From assembly GCA_003259005.1 (NCBI GenBank), contig QLII01000001.1, positions 6,315,001 to 6,379,000 on the forward strand: a stretch of 64,000 bases of DNA, read 5' to 3'. This DNA comes from Spirosoma telluris. Lineage in GTDB: Bacteria; Bacteroidota; Bacteroidia; Cytophagales; Spirosomataceae. Positions within the stretch are counted from its first letter, which is position 1. The number at the start of each line of letters is the position of its first letter. Both the position numbers and the translations under genes were made by a program. Positions 46,018-56,600 of the stretch are shown one piece after another. The notes below the pieces were generated by a model. The model had not been told where the DNA came from. It saw only the letters and a program-made list of their open reading frames with translations, and searched no databases.

Positions 46018-47511
46018 TTACTCTTTCCAGCGCCATTCATTGGCAATCTGCAAGGGTGTCCGCAAGCCTTGTGTTACCAGGTAATCACGGGTTTGGGTAT
46101 CGGTCTGCCGACGCGTTGGAATGGCATCTGCATCAGCCAGGGCGTATAGAAGCATGGTCGAATACCGGACCGTATTTTTCAACTGATCGACATTGACGAG
46201 ATTGATTCGGTCGCAGTTAGCATGGTAACAATCCAGTACTTCCCTGGCCAGATGACCATTCATACCAACCACAGGAACCCCTTCGAGCATGAATGGCTGA
46301 TGATCGGAGTGTAGGCCAGCCTGATTTTGCATTTGATTGGCAAAAACGGGTTCGACTTGTTTCATCGTTTCGCCGACTGTATTCAGAAAAGGCAGCATGT
46401 CGGTACGGCCAAAGGCGTTCAGACCCGTGGGATCATTGGTCATATCCAGATTCATCATATAACGCACTTTGTCTAGCTGACCGGATTTTTTCAGCTTCTC
46501 AACCATTGCTTTTGACCCCAGCAATCCCTGTTCTTCGCCCATGAACAGTACAAATTCAATTGTACGTTTGGGCTTCAGTTTCAGGGCTTTAAAGGTTCGG
46601 GCTATGTCCATCACAGCAAATGACCCGATTCCATTGTCGATGGCTCCGGTCGCCAGATCCCACGAATCCAGGTGGCCGCCAACAATGATTTTTTCTTCAG
46701 GGTATTTCGATCCTTTCAGCGTGGCCACCACATTCCGAGCCCGAATTTTCCGGCTGGTGTTGGTCATGTTAATCTGGGCATGGAGTGGGGAATGCTCTTC
46801 CTGCATCCAGGATCTCAGTGCTTCTCCGCTTTCGAGCGAGATACAGACCGATGGAATGGAAATCAATTTACCGGTCACGGAAGCTGTTCCCGTTAGCAGT
46901 ACATTGCCGGGTACTAAATTAACCATAATAACCCCAGAGGCCCCATATTGAATGGCAAGCGCTGTTTTTTCGGACCGATGGAGGTTACGCGCTCCTTTGG
47001 TTGGTGCAGCTAACCCAATATTAACTAAGGCAACTTTGCCTTTGAGTTTTTCTTTAAAGGCAGCAAAATCACCTTCCAGCCCATTCCCTACATCGACAAT
47101 CTCGCCTTGGACGTGCGCTTCTATCGGTGAATGCGCCAAGGATACAACCGGTACGTCCCGATAGTTATCACTTTTATTGGGTACGACAGAGAGCGTAACC
47201 GTGTCGCGCATCCAGGCTTCTACTTCAAAAGGTTCATAGCGAATCTCTTTAAATCCATAAGACGATAACAAATCGAACGCATAGTCCTCCGCACGGGTGC
47301 CGTTAGGACTGCCTGTTAGCCGATGACCAACCTTCTGGGAGGCATTAGCAAGCGTTTCATAGGCACGACTGTGCTCGCTTACCTCCTTATTAATGCGGGT
47401 AAATGCCTTCTGGAAGGAAAGTTTGTCAGGGTAAAACGCAGTTAGCGTACCGGCAGTACCGATACAGAACAGCACGAGCCTAAATCGGGGCACGTAAAAT
47501 GTTCGGGCCAT
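46018..47511 (-). CDS. M28 family metallopeptidase
   Basis: Exported di-zinc aminopeptidase-like protein, about 497 residues from MARTFYVPRF at 47511, with a hydrophobic signal segment. A PA-type insert precedes the catalytic part. Metal ligands are seen in GGHLDSWDLATGAIDNG, in the catalytic GEEQG, in NLDMTNDPTG and in HSDHQPF, the M28 pattern. An in-frame ATG at 47613 would add a basic stretch without export sense and is not used. Peptide substrate unknown. It is read towards the dcw cluster but its own stop lies about 80 bases before ftsL. Confidence 0.9.
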   Translation of the reverse strand: MARTFYVPRFRLVLFCIGTAGTLTAFYPDKLSFQKAFTRINKEVSEHSRAYETLANASQKVGHRLTGSPNGTRAEDYAFDLLSSYGFKEIRYEPFEVEAWMRDTVTLSVVPNKSDNYRDVPVVSLAHSPIEAHVQGEIVDVGNGLEGDFAAFKEKLKGKVALVNIGLAAPTKGARNLHRSEKTALAIQYGASGVIMVNLVPGNVLLTGTASVTGKLISIPSVCISLESGEALRSWMQEEHSPLHAQINMTNTSRKIRARNVVATLKGSKYPEEKIIVGGHLDSWDLATGAIDNGIGSFAVMDIARTFKALKLKPKRTIEFVLFMGEEQGLLGSKAMVEKLKKSGQLDKVRYMMNLDMTNDPTGLNAFGRTDMLPFLNTVGETMKQVEPVFANQMQNQAGLHSDHQPFMLEGVPVVGMNGHLAREVLDCYHANCDRINLVNVDQLKNTVRYSTMLLYALADADAIPTRRQTDTQTRDYLVTQGLRTPLQIANEWRWKE

Positions 47512-47758
47512 GAGAAGATGGGTGGTAGGATTCTTTGCTAAAGATATAAAAAGGATAACTGATTTTCGATGCCGAATGATTAGACGCACTAACCTGCAAA
47601 AGCGTTCGGTCATAGTGGAAAAAAAGTACAGAATTTACGTAACTGACGCCATTTGAGATTTATACCCACTAAACCGTATCTTATAAGTCACTATTAATCA
47701 CTGTAAATAAGTGGGCGATACATCGCCTAACCACGATAATTTTTATCTAATGGTTTAC
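47512..47758. other. Intergenic region upstream of the M28 peptidase
   Basis: About 250 AT-rich bases between the DUF3431 stop and the M28 start. No ORF, clear promoter element or hairpin was recognised. Confidence 0.5.
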
Positions 47759-48433
47759 TCAATCATGATGCTGATGTTTCATAGGCTTTAGTTGAACGCT
47801 TAAGCGTCCGGCAAGCCACTCAGGGTCAAGTCCTATTACATCAAAAACGCGATCCCAGCTTCGCTCGAAACAATGAGCTGCATCAGGAAAGGATACGGAC
47901 ACGGCAAGTGCTCGTTCATAGAATGATACGGATTTTTGACGCAAAAGGTTGCGGTGAATAGCAAATTGTGCGCCAAGAACAAACGTGTAGGCGGGTGGGC
48001 CGTCATTGTCAAATAAAGCCCGATGGAATCCGCAGAGATCAAGTCCACGCCCATCTTCATTTTTACTCCAGGGCCTAAAAAGCCGGTGTCCCTGGTTATC
48101 GTCGGTATCGATCAGATGACCAAGCCAGCGAAAGCCAGCCGGACTAATTGTATCCGGTTCTGCAACGACGTCGCGCAATGTTTTCTTAAAATCGTAGGCA
48201 TGATCGAAGGGTTTACCCTGGCAGAAAATTGTCCACTCCGCTAACGAGTCATACCGATTGACGATATGGTGCAGGTAGGTATGGGCTTCCCGCCCTATAT
48301 TGGGTAATGGAATAACAGAATGTTCCGAAACATGATCGGGACTTTTGCTATAGACCGTCTTCTTTACACCAGCGGGTATGTTCCGGAGCCAGTTCAGGTT
48401 TTCGGTGTAATGGGCGACAACGAGTTCGATCAT
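47759..48433 (-). CDS. DUF3431 domain protein
   Basis: A 224-residue soluble protein. The opening IELVVAHYTENLNWLRNIPAG and the middle NIGREAHTYLHHIVNRYDSLAEWTIFCQGKPFDHAYDF match the DUF3431 family, often found beside sugar or glycan genes and thought to be glycosyltransferase-like. A catalytic residue set is not established. It diverges from the prolyl oligopeptidase gene across a long hairpin. Confidence 0.85.
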   Translation of the reverse strand: MIELVVAHYTENLNWLRNIPAGVKKTVYSKSPDHVSEHSVIPLPNIGREAHTYLHHIVNRYDSLAEWTIFCQGKPFDHAYDFKKTLRDVVAEPDTISPAGFRWLGHLIDTDDNQGHRLFRPWSKNEDGRGLDLCGFHRALFDNDGPPAYTFVLGAQFAIHRNLLRQKSVSFYERALAVSVSFPDAAHCFERSWDRVFDVIGLDPEWLAGRLSVQLKPMKHQHHD

Positions 48434-48441
48434 GATTTTTT

Positions 48442-48533
48442 ACCGTAAGCGACGGCCCGGCGCAAAGGATAGTGCAAAGATCGCAAAGTAAATATACCCT
48501 TTGCGATCTTTGTGCCGGGCCGTCGCTTACGGT
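48442..48533. repeat. Nested inverted repeat between two divergent genes
   Basis: 20-bp perfect arms 48442-48461 and 48514-48533 enclose a second perfect pair, 48475-48488 with 48499-48512. Between the outer and inner left arms lies a 13-base extra segment that repeats the GCAAAG word, giving an asymmetric bulge. It occupies the region where both promoters should lie. Confidence 0.85.
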
Positions 48534-48591
48534 TATAGAAAACCCTATTTTTACAGCAATCTTCTGAAACAAACTGAAACGACGTCCTCGT

Positions 48592-50714
48592 ATGAAACGG
48601 ACTTGTCTTCTAGTAATAAATTTCCTCACGCTATACAGCATGACTCAGGCACAGAATCCCACGGTCGCTCCTCCTAAAGCGGCTATCAAACCGAAAGAGT
48701 TGATTACAAACGGTCATAAACGGATCGATAATTATTATTACCTCAACGAGCGCGAAAACCCAGAGGTTATCAAGTACTTAAACGCTGAAAATACCTACCT
48801 CGATCAGGTCCTGACTCCGGTAAAGGACTTGCAGGTTAAGCTGTTTGAGGAAATGAAAGGACGTATCAAACAACAGGACGAGTCTGTTCCTTATAAAGAA
48901 GGTGCCTATTACTACTATACGCGATTCATAACGGGGGGCGAATATCCTATTTATTGTCGCAGGAAAGGGTCGCTGGAAGGTGCCGAGGAGATTATGTTCG
49001 ATGGAAACGCGATGGCCAAAGGACATAATTATTATAGCCTTGGTGGATATGAAGTGTCTGATAATGATGAACTGGCCATTTTTGCCGAGGATACCGTTAG
49101 TCGGCGACTCTATACCCTACGGATTAAGAATCTGAAAACGGGCAAAATATATCCTGAAACGATTTCCGATACCGAAGCGGGTAGCTTTGCCTGGGCAACG
49201 GATAACAAGACGCTCTTTTACATTAAAAAAGACCCACAAACGTTGCTCGGCTATCAAGTCTACCGGCATGTGCTGGGTACTGATCCAAAGGCTGATGTGC
49301 TGGTTTATGAAGAGAAAGACAACCAGTTCTATATGGATCTGGGTCGCTCGAAATCAAAAAAGTACATCACCATTGGCTCCGATCACAATGGCGTTTCAAC
49401 CGAGTATCGTTTGCTTGAAGCCAGCAAACCGACTGGTGAGTTTTCGGTATTTTTACCCCGTGAGAAAGGGCATGAGTACGACATTGTTCACTACAAAGAC
49501 AAGTTCTACGTTCGTACCAACTGGAAAGCGGAAAACTTCCGGCTAATGGAAGTCCCCGAAGGCAAAACGGCTGACCGAACCGCCTGGAAAGAGGTTATTG
49601 CTCACCGCCCTGATGTATATCTGGCTAATATGGATGTATTTGCCAATCACCTCGTTCTGGGTGAACGCAAGGCGGGCCTGACTAATATTCGGGTTATTAA
49701 CCAGCTAACAAAGTCTGACGAATACCTCAATTTTGGCGAACCCGCTTATGTCGCAGGCATCGGCTACAATCCCGATTTCAATACAAATATCCTACGCTAT
49801 AGTTACTCATCACTGACAACGCCTAATTCGACCTTCGACTATAATATGGATACGAAGGAGAAAACGCTGAAGAAACAGCAGGAAGTACTGGGCGGTTTTG
49901 ATAAGAATAATTACGTATCGGAGCGGGTGTATGCTACTGCCCGTGATGGGGTAAAGGTGCCGGTTTCGCTGGTCTATAGAAAAGGGACTAAGAAAGACGG
50001 CTCATCGCCTTTGCTGCAATATTCCTATGGTTCCTACGGCTACTCAACCGACCCTGGCTTCAGTTCCACACGCCTGAGTTTGCTTGATCGGGGGTTTATT
50101 TTCGCTATTGCGCATATTCGTGGGGGCAGGAAATGGGTCGCCGGTGGTATGAAGATGGCAAGATGTTGAAAAAGAAAAATACGTTTAACGATTTCGTCGA
50201 CGTATCGGAATACCTCATTAAAAACAAGTACACGAGTGCTAATAAACTCTTTGCCATGGGCGGCAGCGCGGGTGGTTTGTTGATGGGTGCCATTATCAAT
50301 CAGGCTCCGCAGCTATACCGGGGTGTGGTGGCAGCGGTACCGTTTGTAGATGTGGTAACGACCATGCTCGACGAAAGTATTCCACTCACCACCGGCGAAT
50401 TTGAGGAATGGGGCAATCCGAAAAATAAAGAATACTACGATTACATGCTGTCCTATTCGCCCTACGACAATGTGGAGAAGAAAGCCTATCCTAACCTGCT
50501 GGTAACGACGGGACTGCACGATTCGCAGGTGCAGTATTGGGAGCCTGCTAAATGGGTTGCCAAACTTCGGGCTATGAAAACAGATACGAACCAATTGTTG
50601 CTCCATACCAATATGGAAGCCGGACACGGTGGCGCATCAGGTCGATTCCAGGCGTTGAAAGAAATCGCGCTGGAGTATGCGTTTATGCTGAACCTAGTAG
50701 GAGAGCGGCAGTAA
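48592..50714 (+). CDS. Prolyl oligopeptidase family (S9A) serine peptidase, frameshifted
   Basis: Exported oligopeptidase of the prolyl oligopeptidase/oligopeptidase B type. A signal peptide (MKRTCLLVINFLTLYSMTQAQ) is followed by a beta-propeller half and an alpha/beta-hydrolase half. The catalytic serine is in FAMGGSAGGLLMG, the aspartate in TTGLHDSQV and the histidine in EAGHGGASG. The five-G run 50122-50126 breaks the frame: with six, AHIRGGQEMGRRWYEDGK is restored, giving 707 residues. The break hides the catalytic Ser, Asp and His from the first ORF. Confidence 0.93.
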
Positions 50715-50936
50715 AGCACGTCCTCGTTTCGAGCCTTAAAAGCCCATTATATACCATTAACTAACTCGTTTAAAGCTGATTCGGCTAAAAATCATATATT
50801 AACCTGCATAATGACTAACAAAAATAACAATTCCTTTTCTGAAGGTAGTTGATCGGTACAGCCATGGGCTTTATGAATAGTGGTCAATAACAGAAATGGG
50901 TTGATTTCTATAGAATTCTAACAGTAAAAAGTGCTC
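50715..50936. other. Spacer before the CHAT-MoxR cassette
   Basis: About 220 AT-rich bases. No exact TAnnTTTG element or clear hairpin was found, so the promoter of the cassette is unassigned. Confidence 0.5.
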
Positions 50937-52541
50937 ATGCCCTCCAGACCGCCTGTCATCCTGGCCTATTATGCTCAGAGTAAAGATGGGACTCATCTGA
51001 ACTACTTACGGAGCGAGTATGACCAGATTTGTGAACAATGGCGAAAGGCAGATACCAATCAGAATAACCCCATCAATATACAATACCTGCCTAATCGTAA
51101 GGACGTTGTCGATCCTGAATATATCCGTAAAGACATCGTCGATTATAATGAGCGGGTTCTGATTTTCCACTTCAGTGGTCATACGGGTAGTGATGCCATT
51201 TTTCTGACCGGTGCTGTTGGACGGGCTGATGGCTTGGCCGGATTGTTAGCCCAAAATGCCCGTAATCTAAAGTTAGTGTTCCTGAATGGATGTGCCAACG
51301 AAAAGCAGGTGGATGTACTGTTCGCGAACAATATCCCTGTCGTAATTGCTACCCAGTGCAAGGTGGGTGATAAGATTGCCACTGAATTTTCCCGCTGCTT
51401 TTATGAAGCTCTGAGTACCTATGGCAATACGATTCAGAGTGCCTATACGGCAGCTTTCAATGCTGTACGCTTCAATGGCGAAGTTGCTGGCTCCTTACCG
51501 CCAAATGCTCGCCAACTGGCCGAATCATATGATATAAACCAACGGGGAAATCTCGAAACAGAGACGCAAACCGAAAATATTTGGGTGCTATACGTGCGGT
51601 CGGGTGACGAAGCGGTGGTGCATAACCCGGATTGGTGGCAATTGCCCGACATGGTAAAACAGGCCAGTGACACTATCAGCCTGGAACGAGCCTATACCTG
51701 CAATCGGAAGGCAAATGCACTGGTGTTTCGTCAGTTTTTTGACCCTTATGGCCGTACCGCAGCCGTTCAGCATTACCTCGTTGCCGATCAAAAAAACGTG
51801 TCTCCACTCGGGCTCTCCTCGAAACTAGTCTATGAGCGGATTACACGTGATATGCAACGGAACCGGAACTCTTGCTTTTTCCCCGACCCGAATGTGCTCA
51901 CGTTTACCGACGATTTTGTAGAACTGGATAGTCCCATGGCGTATGAGGAAATTGCCAGTAAAATCTTTGACAAACTCGTTAGTAAGTTTCCAAATGGGCC
52001 GAAAGCCACCTGGAGTGATTTTAAGGATTTCTACGACCTGAATGTAGCTCGAAACCGCGAATACCTGATTGTATTTATTAAAATTCAGGAACCGGATTTA
52101 CCTACCCTCATCACGGGCATTAGTACATTTATTACTAGTTCAATCGGGTATGCTGCTACCAATCCCAACAGTCGCCCACGGTTACTTTTTTTTTGGCATA
52201 TACTGATCAAGCCACCGGAGCGAAACCCGTTCAGCAGGCTCTTATGGTGGGTGGGAAATACCAACAAACAGCGGGAAAGCTGCCTACAGCGATTTGCCGA
52301 TCTGTGTAAACCCGGCGACCCGGCGACCAGTCAGGTCTGGATTATTAACCAAAACTCCGAGTCGCTCTCCCGACCTGAGGAAGACGACATTGAAGAGTGG
52401 CTACAACTTAGCCTGATTTCGCCCCAGGGACGTCTTAATGAGTTGGTTGACGTAGCCAACGACGATGTGGCCAATCTGGAACTGGAATTTCGAGCCTTAA
52501 TTGAAGAGAAACGAACGAAAGAGGCCGCTTTACGGCTTTGA
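50937..52541 (+). CDS. CHAT-domain (caspase-like) protease
   Basis: A protein of 534 residues from ATG 50937; GTG at 50931 is also possible. The first 190 residues fit the CHAT caspase-like peptidase fold: a strand, then FHFSGHTG with His82 and VFLNGCANEKQV with Cys119 as the catalytic pair. Further strands and helices (PVVIATQCKVGDKIATEFSRCFYEAL) match the family. The C-terminal 330 residues form a second domain (AYTCNRKANALVFRQFF; RPRLLFFWHILI) that resembles, weakly, inactive STAND-type modules known from bacterial conflict proteins. It probably acts as the proteolytic effector of the cassette. The next gene starts 13 bases later. Confidence 0.8.
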   Translation: MPSRPPVILAYYAQSKDGTHLNYLRSEYDQICEQWRKADTNQNNPINIQYLPNRKDVVDPEYIRKDIVDYNERVLIFHFSGHTGSDAIFLTGAVGRADGLAGLLAQNARNLKLVFLNGCANEKQVDVLFANNIPVVIATQCKVGDKIATEFSRCFYEALSTYGNTIQSAYTAAFNAVRFNGEVAGSLPPNARQLAESYDINQRGNLETETQTENIWVLYVRSGDEAVVHNPDWWQLPDMVKQASDTISLERAYTCNRKANALVFRQFFDPYGRTAAVQHYLVADQKNVSPLGLSSKLVYERITRDMQRNRNSCFFPDPNVLTFTDDFVELDSPMAYEEIASKIFDKLVSKFPNGPKATWSDFKDFYDLNVARNREYLIVFIKIQEPDLPTLITGISTFITSSIGYAATNPNSRPRLLFFWHILIKPPERNPFSRLLWWVGNTNKQRESCLQRFADLCKPGDPATSQVWIINQNSESLSRPEEDDIEEWLQLSLISPQGRLNELVDVANDDVANLELEFRALIEEKRTKEAALRL

Positions 52542-52554
52542 ACCAACCAACGAT

Positions 52555-53628
52555 ATGGCTATCGATTTTAACTTTTCTTCCGCCGAGCTGGAAACCTTTC
52601 GACCGGAAGCCCAGCGCACCGAATATGTTGTTGATCCGGCCTTATATAACGCGGTTCGGGTCGCTATTTTGTTGCAACAACCCCTGCTACTAACTGGCGA
52701 ACCTGGTACAGGGAAAACGCGGTTAGCCGAAAAACTAGCCGATGATCTTAGTCAGCGACCTGATTCGGATTTCCTGAATCGGCCTCTGGTTTTTCATACG
52801 AAAACGACTTCTACCTTCACCGATCTATTTTATACCTACGATGCGTTGGGCCATTTTCAGGCCGCTCATTTCGATGAGGGTAATCAACTGCCGCCCACTC
52901 CTGGGGGCTCTCTGACCAAGCCTATTGATAATCTATTATCCAAACAAAAAAAAGAGGTTCCACAGGCGTCGGCTTATATCCAGCTTCAGGCCCTTGGGCA
53001 GGCTATTCTGCTTAGTAATGCTGAAGCCCTGGCAGACTACAACCGCCGGGAGCAGTCGTATCTACCCATGAGCAGTGTACCAACCGACCGGCCCCGCAGC
53101 ACGGTGGTACTGATCGATGAAGTGGATAAAGCTCCTCGTGATTTTGCGAATGACCTGCTCAACGAGCTGGATCGATTTGAGTTTTGCGTTCGGGAAGACC
53201 GCAATCAGACCTATTGTCGGGGTTTGGGCAAGGTGATTGTTATCCTGACCAGTAATTCCGAAAAAAACCTGCCAGATGCCTTTTTACGCCGATGTATTTT
53301 CTACCATATCGAGTTCCCGGAAAAACAATTACTCGACATCGTTGTTGGCCAACTCTTTACGAACTCTCCTGAGTATAAAGCCAAAAAAGCGCAAATCGAT
53401 GAACGTTTAAAGGAGTATATCGGGGTATTTATGGCTATGCGGAATAGCAATCCCAAAAAGCAACCGGCTACTGCTGAGCTGATTAGCTGGATTTATTTTC
53501 TGCGTGAGCAGCTAATCAATAACGTGCCCTATAACTCCATCGACAAAACCATCCGACGAGCGGGTAATAGTATCCTGGCTAAACATAAAGATGACCTGCT
53601 GGCCCTGAATAACGCCCTTACCGAGTAA
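52555..53628 (+). CDS. MoxR-type AAA+ ATPase
   Basis: A 357-residue AAA+ ATPase of the MoxR/RavA group. Walker A is GEPGTGKT at residues 48-55, Walker B VVLIDEVD near 184-191, sensor 1 is in ILTSNSEKN near 231-237, and arginines that could be the finger lie in DAFLRRC near 245. MoxR proteins remodel partner proteins, often together with a vWA-domain protein. Start ATG 52555 (MAIDFNFSSAEL) is preferred. The stop is four bases before the GTG start of the membrane protein, so coupling is probable. Confidence 0.92.
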   Translation: MAIDFNFSSAELETFRPEAQRTEYVVDPALYNAVRVAILLQQPLLLTGEPGTGKTRLAEKLADDLSQRPDSDFLNRPLVFHTKTTSTFTDLFYTYDALGHFQAAHFDEGNQLPPTPGGSLTKPIDNLLSKQKKEVPQASAYIQLQALGQAILLSNAEALADYNRREQSYLPMSSVPTDRPRSTVVLIDEVDKAPRDFANDLLNELDRFEFCVREDRNQTYCRGLGKVIVILTSNSEKNLPDAFLRRCIFYHIEFPEKQLLDIVVGQLFTNSPEYKAKKAQIDERLKEYIGVFMAMRNSNPKKQPATAELISWIYFLREQLINNVPYNSIDKTIRRAGNSILAKHKDDLLALNNALTE

Positions 53629-53632
53629 GCTG

Positions 53633-56600
53633 GTGACAACAACAACCGGAACATATCGGCCCATACCCATCGGCGAGTTACTGGAGATGCTTCGGAACGA
53701 CGGCTTCCAGATCACGCCCGACAGTTATCGACGGGTCTTTGCGGTTGTCAATACGTTTTTTCCGGATGGCCTGCCCGTAGATGCTGCTGATCAACCTATC
53801 GAATCGGCCCGTCAGGAACTCTGCCAACTGTTGGGGCCGGTATTGGTCAGAAATGAAACTGAGCAGGAACGATTTGCCAAACAATTTCATCAGCTCGTGA
53901 TCGAACGGGCAACTGCTCCACCACAGCCCCCTTACCACCTCCTCCTCCGCCACCCCCAGCCTGGAAAGGGGGCTTTATTCAGGTCATTCTACTGTTGCTG
54001 ACAGGGGGCTGGCTCCTTTGGCTGGCCAGTACTAAACCTACACCCACGCCTACACAGAAAGCTGATATTCAAATCAAGGTTGTTGACTGGCAAACGCGCA
54101 GGTTCCAGCTCGACAGTACCACGGCCAGTCAAATTGATACAATCTGGTGGGATTTTGGAGATAGCACGCGATTTGGCATCGCCGAAGCGGGTTCAGTCGT
54201 GCATACCTATCGTCAGGTAGGCGATTACCGGATTAAGGCATCATGGCGAAACAACTCGGTGCTTGATTCCACTACTGTAATGACCAAAATTATAGATGCA
54301 GACTCGTGCCGCCTTGATTTTGACGTGGTTAGCAAGGGGGACAGCTATACATTTATTAACCAAAGTCCTGGTTTGAAGGCTGGCTTTGCCTATCAGTTTA
54401 GCTTCGGCGATGGCTCGAAGCCAGTTGTCAGTAAACGCAATTTCATAACCCACACGTATGCCAGCGATACTGCTCAGTATTCGGTTATGCTAACTGCGTT
54501 GGTTGCAAACTGCCAGAACAGGGCTACGCAATATATTGGGAAAGCCAGTTTTAGTCCAGTGTCGGCTGGTCTTCGTCGAATGGCCGATAAACGGGTCTCT
54601 GTACAGGTTATGATGGCATGGTGGTTGCCGTTTTTGTTGATTGGGTCAACGGCAACGGTGGCCGGATTGGTTCTGGTTAACTGGTTTCGGGGCAGCAACG
54701 CGCTCAGACACTCAACTCCAAGCCACCTTTTGCGCTTAGTTTTCCCGACCAGAGTGCGGGTATCCGAGTCGGGGCTTCGATGGACGACTGGGCCCGGCAG
54801 CTTCAACAACGTGATGAAGGTAGTCGGCGGCTGCTGGATGTACCAAAGACCGTGCTGGCAACGGCCCGCCGGGGCGGCTATCCAGTCGTTCAGTACCAGC
54901 GCATGAAAAGTCGGCCCCGGTATGTGGTGTTGATTGATTATCGGTCAGCCCAGCACCAGCAGGCTCAATTGTATTCCTTCCTGACTACGGTTCTGATTGA
55001 GAGCGATGTAGAGGTTGAACCATTTTATTTTCATACCGACCCCCGCTACTGCTGGAACGAAACCTATCCCAAAGGACTAAGTATCGAAGCCCTCTACCGA
55101 TTCCATGCAACCTCTAGTCTGATACTCATTACCGAAGGAACAAGGCTCATTGATTATGAAGAGCGAGCCTTAGCCGAATGGGTGCCTGATTTGCTGGGTG
55201 GTTGGACGAACCGGGCTATTCTAACCCCCGTTTATCCCGAAAACTGGAATGTAGTCGAGGCCATTCTGTCTCAGTTTTTTGTCGTATTACCCGCTACACC
55301 CGACGGTCAACTTCTGCTTCGGTCCTATTTCCAGAGCCAAACGCTGCCCTCTTTCGCCGATTTGCGGCAGACCTTCGGTATCAGTGGATTGCCGAAGGGC
55401 CGTGGTATTTTTGGGAAAACACCTTCGGCACTGACTGTAGCCGATGTACGGACATTTCTGGAAAAATCATTCCCAACCGAAAGTATCGACTCCAGCCAGC
55501 AGGAGCTACTCTGGCAGTGGGCTTGTGCAACCGCCGTTTATTCAACACCCAATTATGAGATTACGGTAGCTATTGGTAAAGCCATTGAAGCCTATGCCCA
55601 TACGAGTGAGTTGGTAACGACTTCTAATCTGTTGAAAATAACGACCTTACCGCACCTTAAGCAAAGCGTTATTCCGGATGACCTCCAGGATGCACTGCTC
55701 AGGGAACTGCCGAGGGCTATTGAGCAGGTAGCCCGACAAGCAGTGCTGGACATGCTGGATAAATCGGCTCCACCCTTGGGAAGCCGCGCCGAAACCGACC
55801 GAAACCTACAGCGCTGGATACAATGGTTAGAATTGGATGATCCCGAAAAACGGAAGGAAGCGTTGCGTGAACTGCAACCCTACCAGCAAACCGGCAGTCT
55901 GGCCAACCGGCGGGCGCGGCAGCAGGTGGAGCAGAAAATAAATCAGAAAAAACAACGCTATAGCCTGGCACTGGCGGGTATAACGATCCTGCTGATGTCC
56001 ATTGCGGCTCTCTGGTCACCAACTCCCGCTCCCCGCGCCGAAGTAGCAGGCTGGATGGCCTGGGCCTATAAACCCCTGCCGCTAACCATCGACAGTGCGG
56101 TTTACTATAACAACCGGGCCGTTGGTCGACTCGATACCGCTCGCACCAGCTATACCCTGGCGGTAGCTACCCAATACCAGGCCGTCATGCAGGAGTTGAT
56201 CCAGTCCTTACGGTATCGAGTGTCGGCCGAAGCTCTGCAAAACCTTCATGCATTACGCTATGATCGGGCAATGGCCTATTGGCAAACCCCTGCCAATGTT
56301 CGGGCGCGGTTGCCGCAGCGAACGCTCAGCCCGATGGGTGAAATACCAGTTTTGATGGCCCCTATCCGGCGGCTCGATCCTGCCTGGATTCCCGCCGACA
56401 GTACTCTGATGGCCTATATGCTTCAAATTGTTTCCAGAGCACCTGTTGCTGATGTATACGCAGCGCTCACGACGAAAGCTAAAGCAGAGTTTAATGAGCA
56501 GAAAGCCAGCCAATCGGTGCTGATCGGGGCCGTTAAGGATACCACGGGCTTCGCCCAGTTAGTACACAGGGCACAGGAGAGGTATGCGGTTTCGACCATC

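Noticed and set aside
53995..54906. PKD-domain protein as a separate gene
   Set aside because: Its start overlaps the previous frame and its last 50 codons have no coding sense. Adding one base at each end joins it smoothly to both neighbours.
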